Below are positions 9,839 through 17,356 of a stretch of 64,000 bases of DNA, piece after piece. Each line of letters starts with the position of its first letter. Position 1 is the stretch's first letter. The notes under the pieces were generated by a model that saw only the letters and a program-made list of their open reading frames with translations, ran no database searches and was not told where the DNA came from. Origin of the DNA: Emergencia timonensis (GTDB lineage Bacteria; Bacillota; Clostridia; Peptostreptococcales; Anaerovoracaceae); assembly GCF_900086585.1 (NCBI RefSeq), contig NZ_FLKM01000009.1:992001-1056000 (forward strand), in the 5' to 3' direction. A program made the position numbers and the translations under genes.

Positions 9839-10837
9839 ATGATTATCAAAAAAGCAATACTACATATTTTGGATTTCAACTCTGACGTCTGTGTCTTTTC
9901 GCAGAAGGAGCTGGACATCACAGATTATGGTACAGGCGAATTCATAGAAAAGCATCTGACGAAGATTGTAGAAGACTCGGCAAAGAAAGAAGGAGAATTT
10001 CTGGAGTACAGCGTTTTCAAGCAAAGTCTGGAAAGATACGTCAGCGGCGGCAGCGACTTTACGGAGTTTTCCACTGGGGCGGGAACTTTGCTCTACGACC
10101 AGATTTCCCAGGCTGACGAACCGGAGTCCATGGACTTCCTCGTCTGTCAGTTCACCGATGAGAACGACGAATACATCGGCTTGCTGCTGTTGCCCAACAA
10201 AACCGCCTACACCCACCAGGTGGAAAGCGGAGATGACGGCGTAGCCAACAAGATTATCCGGTATTTTACCCTGCTGCCGAACACCAGCCAGAAGATTTCC
10301 TGCTATGCAATCGTCAGCATGAAGGATTACAAGGTGTCTCTCTGCGACAAGAAGCGGGAGATCAACGGCGAAGCCGTGGAAGTTTTGCCGGACAAAGTTC
10401 TGCAGTGCACCTTCCAGCCCTCTGCCAGGGAGACGGTGCGCATGATCAAGAAAATCACCAGCGAGGTGGCAGACGAATATGGCGCCAATTCCGCCATTGC
10501 TGTGTCCCGCGCAAAGAACTGCATCATCGAGAATTCGGAGCAAAACGTGCCATTTACCCCTTCCGATCTCTGTGAAGAGGTTTTCTATGACAATGAGGTC
10601 ATGAAGAAGACCTTTAAACAGAAGGCCATGGAGGTGGACATCCCCGCTAAAATCAGCGTGGAAAATCCAAAGGTGGTCAAAAGCATCCGCAGCCACAAGA
10701 TCAAAACGGACACGGGCATCGAGATCAAAATCCCCACAGACTACCTGGAAAACAGCAAGTATGTGGAATTCATCAACAACCCTGATGGAACTATTTCCAT
10801 CCAATTGAAAAATATAGGAAAGATTGTGAACAGATAA
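9839..10837 (+). CDS. Nucleoid-associated protein, NdpA/YejK family
   Basis: 332 residues, matching the 37-kDa nucleoid-associated protein family (NdpA/YejK) along its length: N-terminal IIKKAILHILDFNS, a central region with NDEYIGLLLLPNKTAYTH and a basic C-terminal part with VKSIRSHKIKTDTGIEIKIP and NPDGTISIQLKNIG. These proteins bind DNA in the cytoplasm; the biological role is poorly known. The gene abuts the next (stop 10837, start 10838), so they are probably co-transcribed. GGAGA lies seven bases before the ATG. Confidence 0.85.
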   Translation: MIIKKAILHILDFNSDVCVFSQKELDITDYGTGEFIEKHLTKIVEDSAKKEGEFLEYSVFKQSLERYVSGGSDFTEFSTGAGTLLYDQISQADEPESMDFLVCQFTDENDEYIGLLLLPNKTAYTHQVESGDDGVANKIIRYFTLLPNTSQKISCYAIVSMKDYKVSLCDKKREINGEAVEVLPDKVLQCTFQPSARETVRMIKKITSEVADEYGANSAIAVSRAKNCIIENSEQNVPFTPSDLCEEVFYDNEVMKKTFKQKAMEVDIPAKISVENPKVVKSIRSHKIKTDTGIEIKIPTDYLENSKYVEFINNPDGTISIQLKNIGKIVNR

Positions 10838-11770
10838 ATGATTTTGAACACAGGAAACAGGACAGATATTCCCGCTTACTACAGTAAGTGGTTTTACAAT
10901 AGAATCAGAGATGGGTTTGTCTTTGCCCGCAACCCCTATAACCAACAGCAGGTAACCAGGTATCTGCTGGATCCGGAGGTCGTAGACTGCATCAGCTTCT
11001 GCACCAAGAATCCGGCTCCCATGCTGCCGGGACTGGCACAGCTTTCAGCTTTTCGGCAGTTTTGGGCAGTGACCATCACGCCTTATGGACGAGATATCGA
11101 ACCTCGCGTGCCTGCAAAGGAAGTGGTGATGGAAAGCTTTTGCTGCTTGTCAGAGAAGGTGGGCCTGAACCGTATCAGTTGGCGTTATGATCCGATTTTC
11201 ATTACGGAAAAATACTCTCTGGAGTTTCATCTGAAAACCTTTGCAGAGATGGCAGCGGCGCTGGCAGGTTATACCGACCACTGCGTCATTAGCTTTCTCG
11301 ACCTCTATGACAAGACGAAACGCAATTTCCGAGAGGGGCGCAGTGTAACCAGGGAGGAGCGTTTTGCCATTGGGGAGGCTTTTGCTGCCATCGGAAAAGA
11401 GCACGGCATGGCCATCAAAACCTGTGCAGAAGGTGCAGAGCTGGAAGTCTTTGGTGTGGACACTGGCGGCTGCCAGACCAAAGAGGTGCTGGAGCGCGCC
11501 ATCGGACTGCCTTTGACAGTGCCGGGAAACGCTATGACCCGCAGCGAGTGCAGCTGCGTGCTGGGAAGCGACATCGGGGCGTATAACACCTGCGGTCACG
11601 GCTGCCTCTATTGCTATGCCAACTACGACCAGGATACGGTGGAATCTAACATGGGCAAACACGACCCTTTTTCGCCGTTTTTGATCGGTGATTTTATGGA
11701 CGGCGACATCATCAAAGCTGCCGAACAGGAAAGCTGGATCCAGCGGCAGGTGACGTTTGATTTTCTGTAA
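10838..11770 (+). CDS. DUF1848 protein with C-terminal cysteine cluster
   Basis: 310 residues. N-terminal RTDIPAYYSKWFYNRIR and central FCTKNPAPMLP and ISWRYDPIF are hallmarks of DUF1848. The C-terminal third contains CSCVLGSDIGAYNTCGHGC then LYCYANYD, five closely spaced cysteines likely to bind an Fe-S cluster. Family function is not established; a radical or nucleic-acid enzyme has been suspected. Starts directly at the end of the upstream gene, so it is probably translated by coupling. No terminator is evident after it. Confidence 0.8.
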   Translation: MILNTGNRTDIPAYYSKWFYNRIRDGFVFARNPYNQQQVTRYLLDPEVVDCISFCTKNPAPMLPGLAQLSAFRQFWAVTITPYGRDIEPRVPAKEVVMESFCCLSEKVGLNRISWRYDPIFITEKYSLEFHLKTFAEMAAALAGYTDHCVISFLDLYDKTKRNFREGRSVTREERFAIGEAFAAIGKEHGMAIKTCAEGAELEVFGVDTGGCQTKEVLERAIGLPLTVPGNAMTRSECSCVLGSDIGAYNTCGHGCLYCYANYDQDTVESNMGKHDPFSPFLIGDFMDGDIIKAAEQESWIQRQVTFDFL

Positions 11771-12131
11771 ATGCTGTGAATCTAAGATAGGGGTGGGTGT
11801 ATGTTGTAAAGTGCTGACGACCTGTAATGTTTTTTTGATTGTGAGGTGCAAAGACGTATCATAAAGTTATGATTTCTGTGTGGGAGAACGTGTGCGATGA
11901 AGAAATAAGAAAGGGTTTACTTTGGCGGAACTGCTGGTAGTCGTTGCAATACTATTGATGTGGAAGACAGGCTAAGGAAAAGTCGGAATTTATCTGTCCG
12001 AAGGACGGAACGTAAGTATTATGGAATGAAAGGAAACATACAAACTTGGAACGACCATCATTGCTGTGTTTACCATACAACGGGCACTTAAAATAACAGA
12101 AAAGAATATTCTAAAAATTACAAAAAAACAC
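11771..12131 (+). other. Intergenic stretch with only the prepilin remnant
   Basis: About 360 bp between DUF1848 and the next promoter. Apart from the prepilin-like fragment no frame has a plausible start, ribosome site and length. It may be the relic of a deleted region. Confidence 0.5.
11897..11975 (+). pseudogene. Remnant of a type IV prepilin / pseudopilin N-terminus
   Basis: Reading from AAG at 11907 gives KKGFTLAELLVVVAILLM then WKTG and a stop. This is the class III signal of type IV prepilins: basic leader, Gly-Phe cleavage site, Glu at +5 and a hydrophobic helix. An ATG at 11897 would be in frame only if the T at 11906 were removed, since as written ATG AAG AAA is followed by TAA. 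No pilin body follows. It looks like a decayed, frameshifted and truncated gene; no prepilin peptidase or pilus assembly gene is nearby. Confidence 0.55.
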
Positions 12132-12159
12132 TTGATTTTTGCAAGAAATATGCTATACT
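12132..12159 (+). promoter_or_regulatory. Promoter of the 12.2-kb RNA unit
   Basis: TTGATT (12132-12137), 16-bp spacer, extended -10 TGCTATACT (TATACT at 12154-12159). Confidence 0.6.
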
Positions 12160-12165
12160 CTACTT

Positions 12166-12382
12166 AAAGAAAGCGATAAAGCATACGTAGCAAAGAGAAA
12201 GCGACGAAGCAGGTTCGCTGGATGAAAAGTTAATGCAAATAGTAATGGAAGGGGTGAGTCCACCAGAAGTGTTTGAACAGCAGAATAGATAGTACCAATT
12301 GCGTATTGTAGGGCTTATGGTTATCCGTATGGAAAGCAAGAGTCAGGGAAATAATAATAAGCAATTGGTACTATCTTTTTTT
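12166..12382 (+). ncRNA. Candidate small RNA or leader with its own promoter and terminator
   Basis: About 217 nt from the predicted start to a T-run. The 3' part is closed by a perfect 15-bp stem (12288-12302 with 12361-12375) enclosing about 58 nt that contain further potential pairing, followed by seven T. No open frame with a ribosome site lies inside. The following gene has its own promoter at 12456, so this looks like an independent RNA rather than an mRNA leader, although attenuation of read-through is possible. No known riboswitch consensus was recognised. Confidence 0.45.
12288..12382 (+). terminator. Terminator with long stem and structured loop
   Basis: Fifteen perfect base pairs, large loop, then TTTTTTT at 12376-12382. 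Confidence 0.65.
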
Positions 12383-12422
12383 GCCTTAAAAACGTAAATG
12401 CAGATTTTAGAACCTTGACAAA

Positions 12423-12440
12423 TTCTTAAGATTTTCTTAG
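12423..12440 (+). promoter_or_regulatory. Direct-repeat box TTCTTAA/TTCTTAG
   Basis: TTCTTAA at 12423 and TTCTTAG at 12434, start to start 11 bp, just upstream of the phospholipid-operon promoter. Direct heptamers one helical turn apart are the usual layout for OmpR-type response regulators. A similar pair lies at 19316-19332. Confidence 0.35.
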
Positions 12441-12455
12441 GTTTTCGTCATATAG

Positions 12456-12484
12456 TTGCAAAGCGCGTCCTCCTGCTATATAAT
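12456..12484 (+). promoter_or_regulatory. Promoter of the phospholipid operon
   Basis: TTGCAA (12456-12461), 17-bp spacer, TATAAT (12479-12484). Expected start near 12491. Confidence 0.65.
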
Positions 12485-12519
12485 TATATAGAAATTAGCG
12501 ATATTTGGGTAGGGACGTT

Positions 12520-13245
12520 ATGCAGATTAAGACAGATAAATTTAGCGAGTGGTATCAAGCGCATATGGAGAAGTTTATTCCAAGCTATGCGTTTTTTTCT
12601 TTGATTTCGTGCTTTGCTGTGAATTGTCTGGTTTACTGGGCGACACAGCTTTTGGCATCGGGAATGTATCATTATGATTTGACGACCGCTTTTGATCGGG
12701 CAGTGCCTTTTGTACCGCAATGGGTCAGCATTTACATTCTCAGTTACCCTTTTTGGGTGATTAGCTATGCTTTGACTTCAAAACATAATTCCAAAGAATT
12801 TTGGTATCGGTTTGTTTTTGCCGATATCCTTGCCAGAGTCGTCTGCGGCGTCATCTTTGTAGCTTTTCCAACTACCAATATCAGACCAGATGCCATGGGC
12901 GATGGGCTGCTGGACATGGCGATGGATTTCATTTATTTTATGGATGAGCCCTACAACCTGTTTCCATCGATTCATTGCCTTGCCAGTCTGATGTGTTATC
13001 TGGGAATTAGAAAATGTGATGATATTCCCAGGTGGTACAAATTGTCGACATTATTATTTGCAATATTGATCTTTGCTTCTACACAATTCACGAAACAACA
13101 TTATATTGTAGACGTGGCTGGCGGTATCGCTGTTGCACTGATTTGTTTTGCAGTCAGCATGGGAACCAACGGATATCAAAAATTGATGGCCTGCTTTGAC
13201 CGGCTTAATCAAAGAGTGTTTGGAGAAGTAATAGATGAAGAATAA
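12520..13245 (+). CDS. PAP2-superfamily membrane phosphatase
   Basis: 241 residues from the ATG at 12520 with TAGGGA just upstream; a TTG at 12505 in frame is less likely. Five to six membrane helices. PAP2 motif 2 appears as FPSIHCLASL and motif 3 as STQFTKQHYIVDVAGG, with the catalytic His pair and Asp; RPDAMGDG may stand for motif 1. The family removes phosphate from lipid phosphates such as phosphatidic acid or transfers phospho head groups (inositol-phosphorylceramide synthase-like). First gene of a four-gene operon; its stop overlaps the next start by 11 bases. Confidence 0.8.
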   Translation: MQIKTDKFSEWYQAHMEKFIPSYAFFSLISCFAVNCLVYWATQLLASGMYHYDLTTAFDRAVPFVPQWVSIYILSYPFWVISYALTSKHNSKEFWYRFVFADILARVVCGVIFVAFPTTNIRPDAMGDGLLDMAMDFIYFMDEPYNLFPSIHCLASLMCYLGIRKCDDIPRWYKLSTLLFAILIFASTQFTKQHYIVDVAGGIAVALICFAVSMGTNGYQKLMACFDRLNQRVFGEVIDEE

Positions 13246-14263
13246 GAAAAAGACACTGATAAATATCATATTCTTGGTGATTTGTTTCTGCGCAACCATG
13301 TATTATGTGTTTCACGACCAGGATTTTTCTGATATTATGATATATATGAAAGAAGCGGATTCACGATACTGGATTGTGGGGGTCGTTCTGGTCATCGCCT
13401 TTATACTCAGTGAATCAGTAATAATTTATTATTTGATGCGTTCATTGAGTCAGAAACCGAACATGAATCATTGCTTTCTTTATTCCTTTGTTGGCTTTTT
13501 TTTCAGTTTGGTGACGCCGTCTGCCAGCGGGGGACAACCGGCGCAGATTCTCTTTATGAAGAAGGATAAGCTGCCCATCCACCTGTCTACCATGGTACTT
13601 TTGATTGTCACGATTACTTACAAGCTGGTTCTGGTGCTCTTTGGCCTTGTAATTATGATTTTACGACCTCCCGTTGAGATGCAATTTTTGAAGCCGGCGA
13701 TGCCGTGGGTTTACCTGGGAGTGGCACTGAATGTCGTCTGTGTTGGCGGCATGCTGGCTCTGGTTTTCTGCCCGGAAATGACAAAGCGGATGGTCATGGC
13801 GATTTTCCGCTGGGTCAAAAAAATCTGCAAGTCACCAAAGGTCGACGCCCTGGAAGGCAAACTGGATCATGCCATGGATGGATATCACGAGGCTTCGTTA
13901 TATTTTCAGACGCATAAAGGGGTCATGCTAAATGTACTTCTTATAACGATTGTACAGAGATGCTGTCTGTTTTATATCACATACCTGGTCTTACTTTCCT
14001 TTGGTATCGACCAACTCGGAATGGTAGATGTGGTCGTATTGCAGGCGATGATTTCCCTCGCTGTAGATATGCTTCCGCTGCCGGGCGGCATGGGTATCAG
14101 CGAGCATCTGTTCCAAATTATATTTCTACCGATCTGCGGCGCCCTGCTTACCACACCTGCCATGATTGTAAGCCGCGGCATCAGCTATTATACACAGTTA
14201 ATTATAAGCGCAGTCTTTACTGCAATTGCATATTTAATGATATTTAGAGGAAAAGAAGAATGA
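13235..14263 (+). CDS. Lysylphosphatidylglycerol synthase-type membrane protein (UPF0104/AglD-like)
   Basis: 342 residues with about eight membrane helices. Motifs of the LPG_synthase_TM / AglD family are visible: FFSLVTPSASGGQPAQ and LPLPGGMGISEHLF. Only the flippase-like membrane half is present; there is no C-terminal aminoacyl-phosphatidylglycerol synthase domain, so it should not make lysyl-PG. Likely role: lipid transfer or flipping. The gene overlaps PAP2 upstream and pssA downstream (ATGA), so all are made from one mRNA. Confidence 0.8.
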   Translation: MKNKKKTLINIIFLVICFCATMYYVFHDQDFSDIMIYMKEADSRYWIVGVVLVIAFILSESVIIYYLMRSLSQKPNMNHCFLYSFVGFFFSLVTPSASGGQPAQILFMKKDKLPIHLSTMVLLIVTITYKLVLVLFGLVIMILRPPVEMQFLKPAMPWVYLGVALNVVCVGGMLALVFCPEMTKRMVMAIFRWVKKICKSPKVDALEGKLDHAMDGYHEASLYFQTHKGVMLNVLLITIVQRCCLFYITYLVLLSFGIDQLGMVDVVVLQAMISLAVDMLPLPGGMGISEHLFQIIFLPICGALLTTPAMIVSRGISYYTQLIISAVFTAIAYLMIFRGKEE

Positions 14264-14907
14264 TAGGATTTTATAATTACACGGTGATACTCACCTATAT
14301 GAGCTTGATATCGGCTATATTGGGCATGACCTTTGCTACAAATGGACATTTTAAGCTAGCTATTTTCTGTCTGGCGCTGTCTGGATTTTTTGATATGTTC
14401 GATGGCAAAGTGGCAAGACGGAAAAAGGACCGCACGGATAACGAGAAATTGTTTGGTATCCAGTTGGATTCCCTATGTGATGTAGTTGCCTTTGGGGCAT
14501 TTCCTTCTCTGCTCTGTTATTGCATGGGCGTAAAGGGAAGTTTAGGTATGCTGGCGATCGGTTTTTACTGTATTTGCGGCGTCATCAGACTGGCTTACTT
14601 TAATGTAGTGGAGACAAACAACTTCTTCTCTGAAGAGGAGCACGAAAAAGTGTATCACGGATTGCCGATCACTTCTATTGCCGTCATTCTGCCGGTGCTG
14701 TATCTGCTGCACTTCGTTCTGCCTTACACCTTCCCGGTGCTTTTGATGGTCATGCTGTTTGCGGTAGGGACACTGTTTATCGCTGATTTTAAGATGAAAA
14801 AACCGAGCAACAAGGTGTTGGCGCTGATTGTAGCGGTTGTGGCAATTGCGATTATCATAACCTTTGTCTATTCGAGATATAAGCTGATGAACGGTTTTGT
14901 ACTGTGA
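14260..14907 (+). CDS. pssA: CDP-diacylglycerol-serine O-phosphatidyltransferase
   Basis: 215 residues, about six membrane helices. The CDP-alcohol phosphatidyltransferase motif is DMFDGKVARRKK followed by GIQLDSLCD, with the conserved Asp residues that bind metal and CDP-DAG. The stretch between the AR and the G is 12 residues, longer than the usual 8-9, as in some Firmicutes members. It makes phosphatidylserine in the membrane. It is followed by psd, which decarboxylates the product, so substrate choice (serine) is well supported by context. Confidence 0.88.
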   Translation: MIGFYNYTVILTYMSLISAILGMTFATNGHFKLAIFCLALSGFFDMFDGKVARRKKDRTDNEKLFGIQLDSLCDVVAFGAFPSLLCYCMGVKGSLGMLAIGFYCICGVIRLAYFNVVETNNFFSEEEHEKVYHGLPITSIAVILPVLYLLHFVLPYTFPVLLMVMLFAVGTLFIADFKMKKPSNKVLALIVAVVAIAIIITFVYSRYKLMNGFVL

Positions 14908-14920
14908 TCCGGAGGAATTC

Positions 14921-15787
14921 ATGAGATGTAAAGATAGAGAAGGCAACTTTATAGGTGCAGATGATGGACAGGACAAGTTTTTGGAGAAGCTGTACAGCAG
15001 CAGGATTGGCCGCCAGATGGTGAAGGTTCTGATTCGCCCATCTGTGTCGAAAGCTGGGGGATGGTTTCTGGATCGGAAGATTTCTACCGTGGCTATCAAA
15101 CCCTTTGTCAAAGCCAATGGGATCTCCCTGGAAGACTATGAGAAGAGTCGCTTCGACTCTTATAACGATTTCTTTACACGCAGAGTGAAGGCAGAACGCC
15201 GGCCTGTGGATATGGATTCTTCTCATTTAATTGCTCCCTGTGACAGCAAGCTGACAGCCTATCAGATTACTGAGGATGCAGAATTTACCATCAAAAACAC
15301 CCTATATTCGATGGAAAGTCTCACGCGCAGCAAAAAGCTGGCGGAGAAGTACAGAGGCGGGTATCTGCTGCTTTTCCGTCTGACCGTGGACGATTATCAC
15401 AGATATTGCTATGTAGATCGGGGGAAGAAGAGCGGCAATCACATCATCAACGGCGTCTTCCACACGGTGAATCCCATAGCAAACGATCACTATCCTATTT
15501 ACAAGGAGAATACCAGGTGCATTTCCTTTTTAAAGAGTGCAAACTTCGGCACACTGATGATGATAGAAGTCGGCGCGCTGATGGTGGGAAAAATCGTAAA
15601 TTACCACGAAGAAAAGATGGTGGAGCGGGGAGAAGAGAAGGGGCGTTTTGAGTTCGGCGGCTCCACGATCATTCTCTGTCTCAAGAAGGATAAGGCTGTC
15701 ATTGACGACGATATATTGGAAAACAGTCGTCTGGGCATTGAAACAAAAGTCCGATACGGCGAGAAGATCGGAAAAAAAACGGAATAG
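14921..15787 (+). CDS. psd: Phosphatidylserine decarboxylase proenzyme
   Basis: 288 residues from the ATG at 14921, with GGAGG six bases before; an upstream TTG in the same frame lacks a ribosome site. The self-cleavage motif is GGST at 246-249, where Ser248 becomes the pyruvoyl group; the upstream HRYCYVDRG and HTVNPIA with conserved His residues fit the family. It converts phosphatidylserine to phosphatidylethanolamine. Last gene of the operon. A two-way terminator separates it from the convergent nuclease gene. Confidence 0.92.
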   Translation: MRCKDREGNFIGADDGQDKFLEKLYSSRIGRQMVKVLIRPSVSKAGGWFLDRKISTVAIKPFVKANGISLEDYEKSRFDSYNDFFTRRVKAERRPVDMDSSHLIAPCDSKLTAYQITEDAEFTIKNTLYSMESLTRSKKLAEKYRGGYLLLFRLTVDDYHRYCYVDRGKKSGNHIINGVFHTVNPIANDHYPIYKENTRCISFLKSANFGTLMMIEVGALMVGKIVNYHEEKMVERGEEKGRFEFGGSTIILCLKKDKAVIDDDILENSRLGIETKVRYGEKIGKKTE

Positions 15788-15795
15788 ACCTATAA

Positions 15796-15836
15796 AAAAG
15801 CTGTGACACCCAAGTGTTTTTGGGGCCACAGCTTTT
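15796..15836. terminator. Bidirectional terminator between psd and the Rpn-type gene
   Basis: AAAAGCTGTG pairs with CACAGCTTTT; A-run on the left and T-run on the right allow use from both sides. Confidence 0.8.
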
Positions 15837-15850
15837 GTGGTTATTACTCA

Positions 15851-16825
15851 TTATTTTTTGGGGAATGACATGAGCTTTTCGTAGATTTCCGTGATGTCGT
15901 AGTTCGGGGCAAAGCCCTTTGCAGCGGTACAGACCTTATGGATATGGATTGGATCCTCATCGAGCTCCGAAGCAATCTGCGACACCGATTTGTTTTTGGC
16001 CAGTTTACGGCAGACGAGTTTGATTAGGGTTAGTTCTTCACCTTGCTCAATCCCCTGCTCAATGCCCTCTTTTTTAGCAAGAGAAAGCTCGGTGTTGCGG
16101 TCCAGTTCAAACTTAAGTTTTCGTTCGTTTCTCTCATAGGCAATCTCATCTTCTGTCAGGGCTCTGAATAGTTGTTCTGTCATTTTGATTGCGTCACCTC
16201 CTGATTGAATCAGATTCTGGATATAGTCTTCCTTCTTCTCGTCACCGGCAAACTTGAGATAAGCTGCTAGCTTTTCCACTGGATCAAGGTGATCCACAGG
16301 GGTGTTTGGCAAAATTTTGCCCAGTTCCAGGAAGTGCAGTTCCAGCCGATCCGAAAGCTGGATGCCGTCCTCCACCTCTCGCAGCCGAAAGACCGTGTGT
16401 AGCTTTTCAGTTTCTGGGAACAGAGTACCGTTGACGATGGAAATGACTATGCTTTTTTTCATTTTATCATATTTTTTGCCTTTTTCCAATGCGGAATTCA
16501 CCAGTCTGCCGCCGTAATAGACGGAGCGGTCGCAGTAGAAGCTGAGATTTTTGTTTTGTACTTCAATATCGATGATCTCGTTGGAGCTGGTCAGCGCTTT
16601 GATGTCCAGGACTGAGTCCTTGTCGTCGTCATGGTCGCCATAGAAACCGGGGGCTTTAATCTGGATGTCGATGATCGGGTCTGTTTCTCGCTGCAGGATC
16701 ACGTTGAGGACGGCGATAAGGGCCTGCTTGCATTCTTCAGTATCGCGGCTAAAGATGTAGTGGAAGACCCAGTCGTCATAGATGTTAAAATAACGCCGCC
16801 GATCGTTTGCAAATAAGGATTTCAT
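15851..16825 (-). CDS. Rpn-family / PD-(D/E)XK nuclease-type protein
   Basis: 324 residues, minus strand. N-terminal DWVFHYIFSRD and a central IDIEVQNKN (the D...E-x-Q core of a PD-(D/E)XK fold) followed by a conserved RSVYYGGRL place it in the PDDEXK_2 / Rpn group, often annotated as transposase or recombination-promoting nuclease. A C-terminal helical region has GIEQGIEQGEE, a repeat typical of the family. Members are usually spread in many copies per genome and may act in recombination or defence. It stands alone between convergent psd and an AT-rich region. Confidence 0.8.
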   Translation of the reverse strand: MKSLFANDRRRYFNIYDDWVFHYIFSRDTEECKQALIAVLNVILQRETDPIIDIQIKAPGFYGDHDDDKDSVLDIKALTSSNEIIDIEVQNKNLSFYCDRSVYYGGRLVNSALEKGKKYDKMKKSIVISIVNGTLFPETEKLHTVFRLREVEDGIQLSDRLELHFLELGKILPNTPVDHLDPVEKLAAYLKFAGDEKKEDYIQNLIQSGGDAIKMTEQLFRALTEDEIAYERNERKLKFELDRNTELSLAKKEGIEQGIEQGEELTLIKLVCRKLAKNKSVSQIASELDEDPIHIHKVCTAAKGFAPNYDITEIYEKLMSFPKK

Positions 16826-17124
16826 ATTCAGTAGACCTCTCTCGTATGTAAAAAAATAACTGTATATATTTTACAATAATGTAGTTGTATGGGGAAGTCA
16901 AGGGTAATTTAAAAAAGTTTTACTTAAGTGTTTGTAACTGTTATAATTAGTTTGGAAAAAATTACAAAATTTAGATAAGATAAAAAAGTGACTATCAAAA
17001 AGATCGTGTATTGTTAAACACCTAATGAAAGAATAGAGAAGCAGGGGCGCTGCATAAGATAACTAATTTTGTAATTTTTCTAATATTCGAATAAATGTAT
17101 ATATTCATTTTCTAGGGGAGATGG

Positions 17125-17130
17125 TATAAT
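17125..17130 (+). promoter_or_regulatory. Extended -10 promoter of the first secreted protein gene
   Basis: TGGTATAAT with a weak -35. The block TATATTCATTT...GAGATGGTATAATA recurs before the paralogous gene (TATAAT at 19372-19377), so promoter and gene were duplicated together. Confidence 0.6.
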
Positions 17131-17136
17131 AGTGTC

Positions 17137-17320
17137 GTAATCTTATAACATTGTCGAGAAGTTGGAACTATTGAATCTTGACTTTTGATTCTATTCCAGA
17201 GGCATAGCCAAGATATAGTGACTATAACCTTGTGGTGTTTTTACAAGATAGATACATTGCAATGTGAATAACGTTTCTGTTTTACGGGAACGCATATTAG
17301 ACAAAGCTTAAGAGAAGTAG
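17137..17320 (+). promoter_or_regulatory. Leader element shared with the 22.6-kb leader
   Basis: The first 40 transcribed bases resemble those at 22599-22640: both read roughly CGTRATCTTA then TTGYCGAGARGT and GGAACYATTGAA, at the same distance from TATAAT. Possible stems follow (GAATC with GATTC; CTTGT with ACAAG). No known riboswitch consensus was recognised. Confidence 0.4.
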
Positions 17321-17356
17321 TTTTTGAAAGATAGGATAAAGAAAGGTATGGAGACA

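Larger units (their letters stand above)
16826..17356 (+). other. AT-rich intergenic region with promoter and long leader
   Basis: About 530 bp. The first 280 bp hold nothing recognisable apart from the start of the divergent nuclease gene. From 17125 on there is a promoter and a roughly 220-nt leader for the first secreted Ig-like protein. Confidence 0.5.

Noticed and set aside
9860..10945. Long minus-strand frame opposite the nucleoid-associated protein
   Set aside because: Antisense shadow of a well-recognised gene; composition is that of a complementary frame and no start signal exists.
12166..12382. T-box or SAM riboswitch
   Set aside because: No T-box GGTGGNACCGCG core and no SAM-I core; the following genes are for lipids, not amino acids.
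13235..14263. Full lysyl-phosphatidylglycerol synthase (MprF)
   Set aside because: Only the membrane half is present; the catalytic C-terminal domain is missing.
17137..17320. Cyclic-di-GMP riboswitch
   Set aside because: Such switches often precede surface-protein genes, but the GCAAACC and GACGCAAAGCC signatures are not present.
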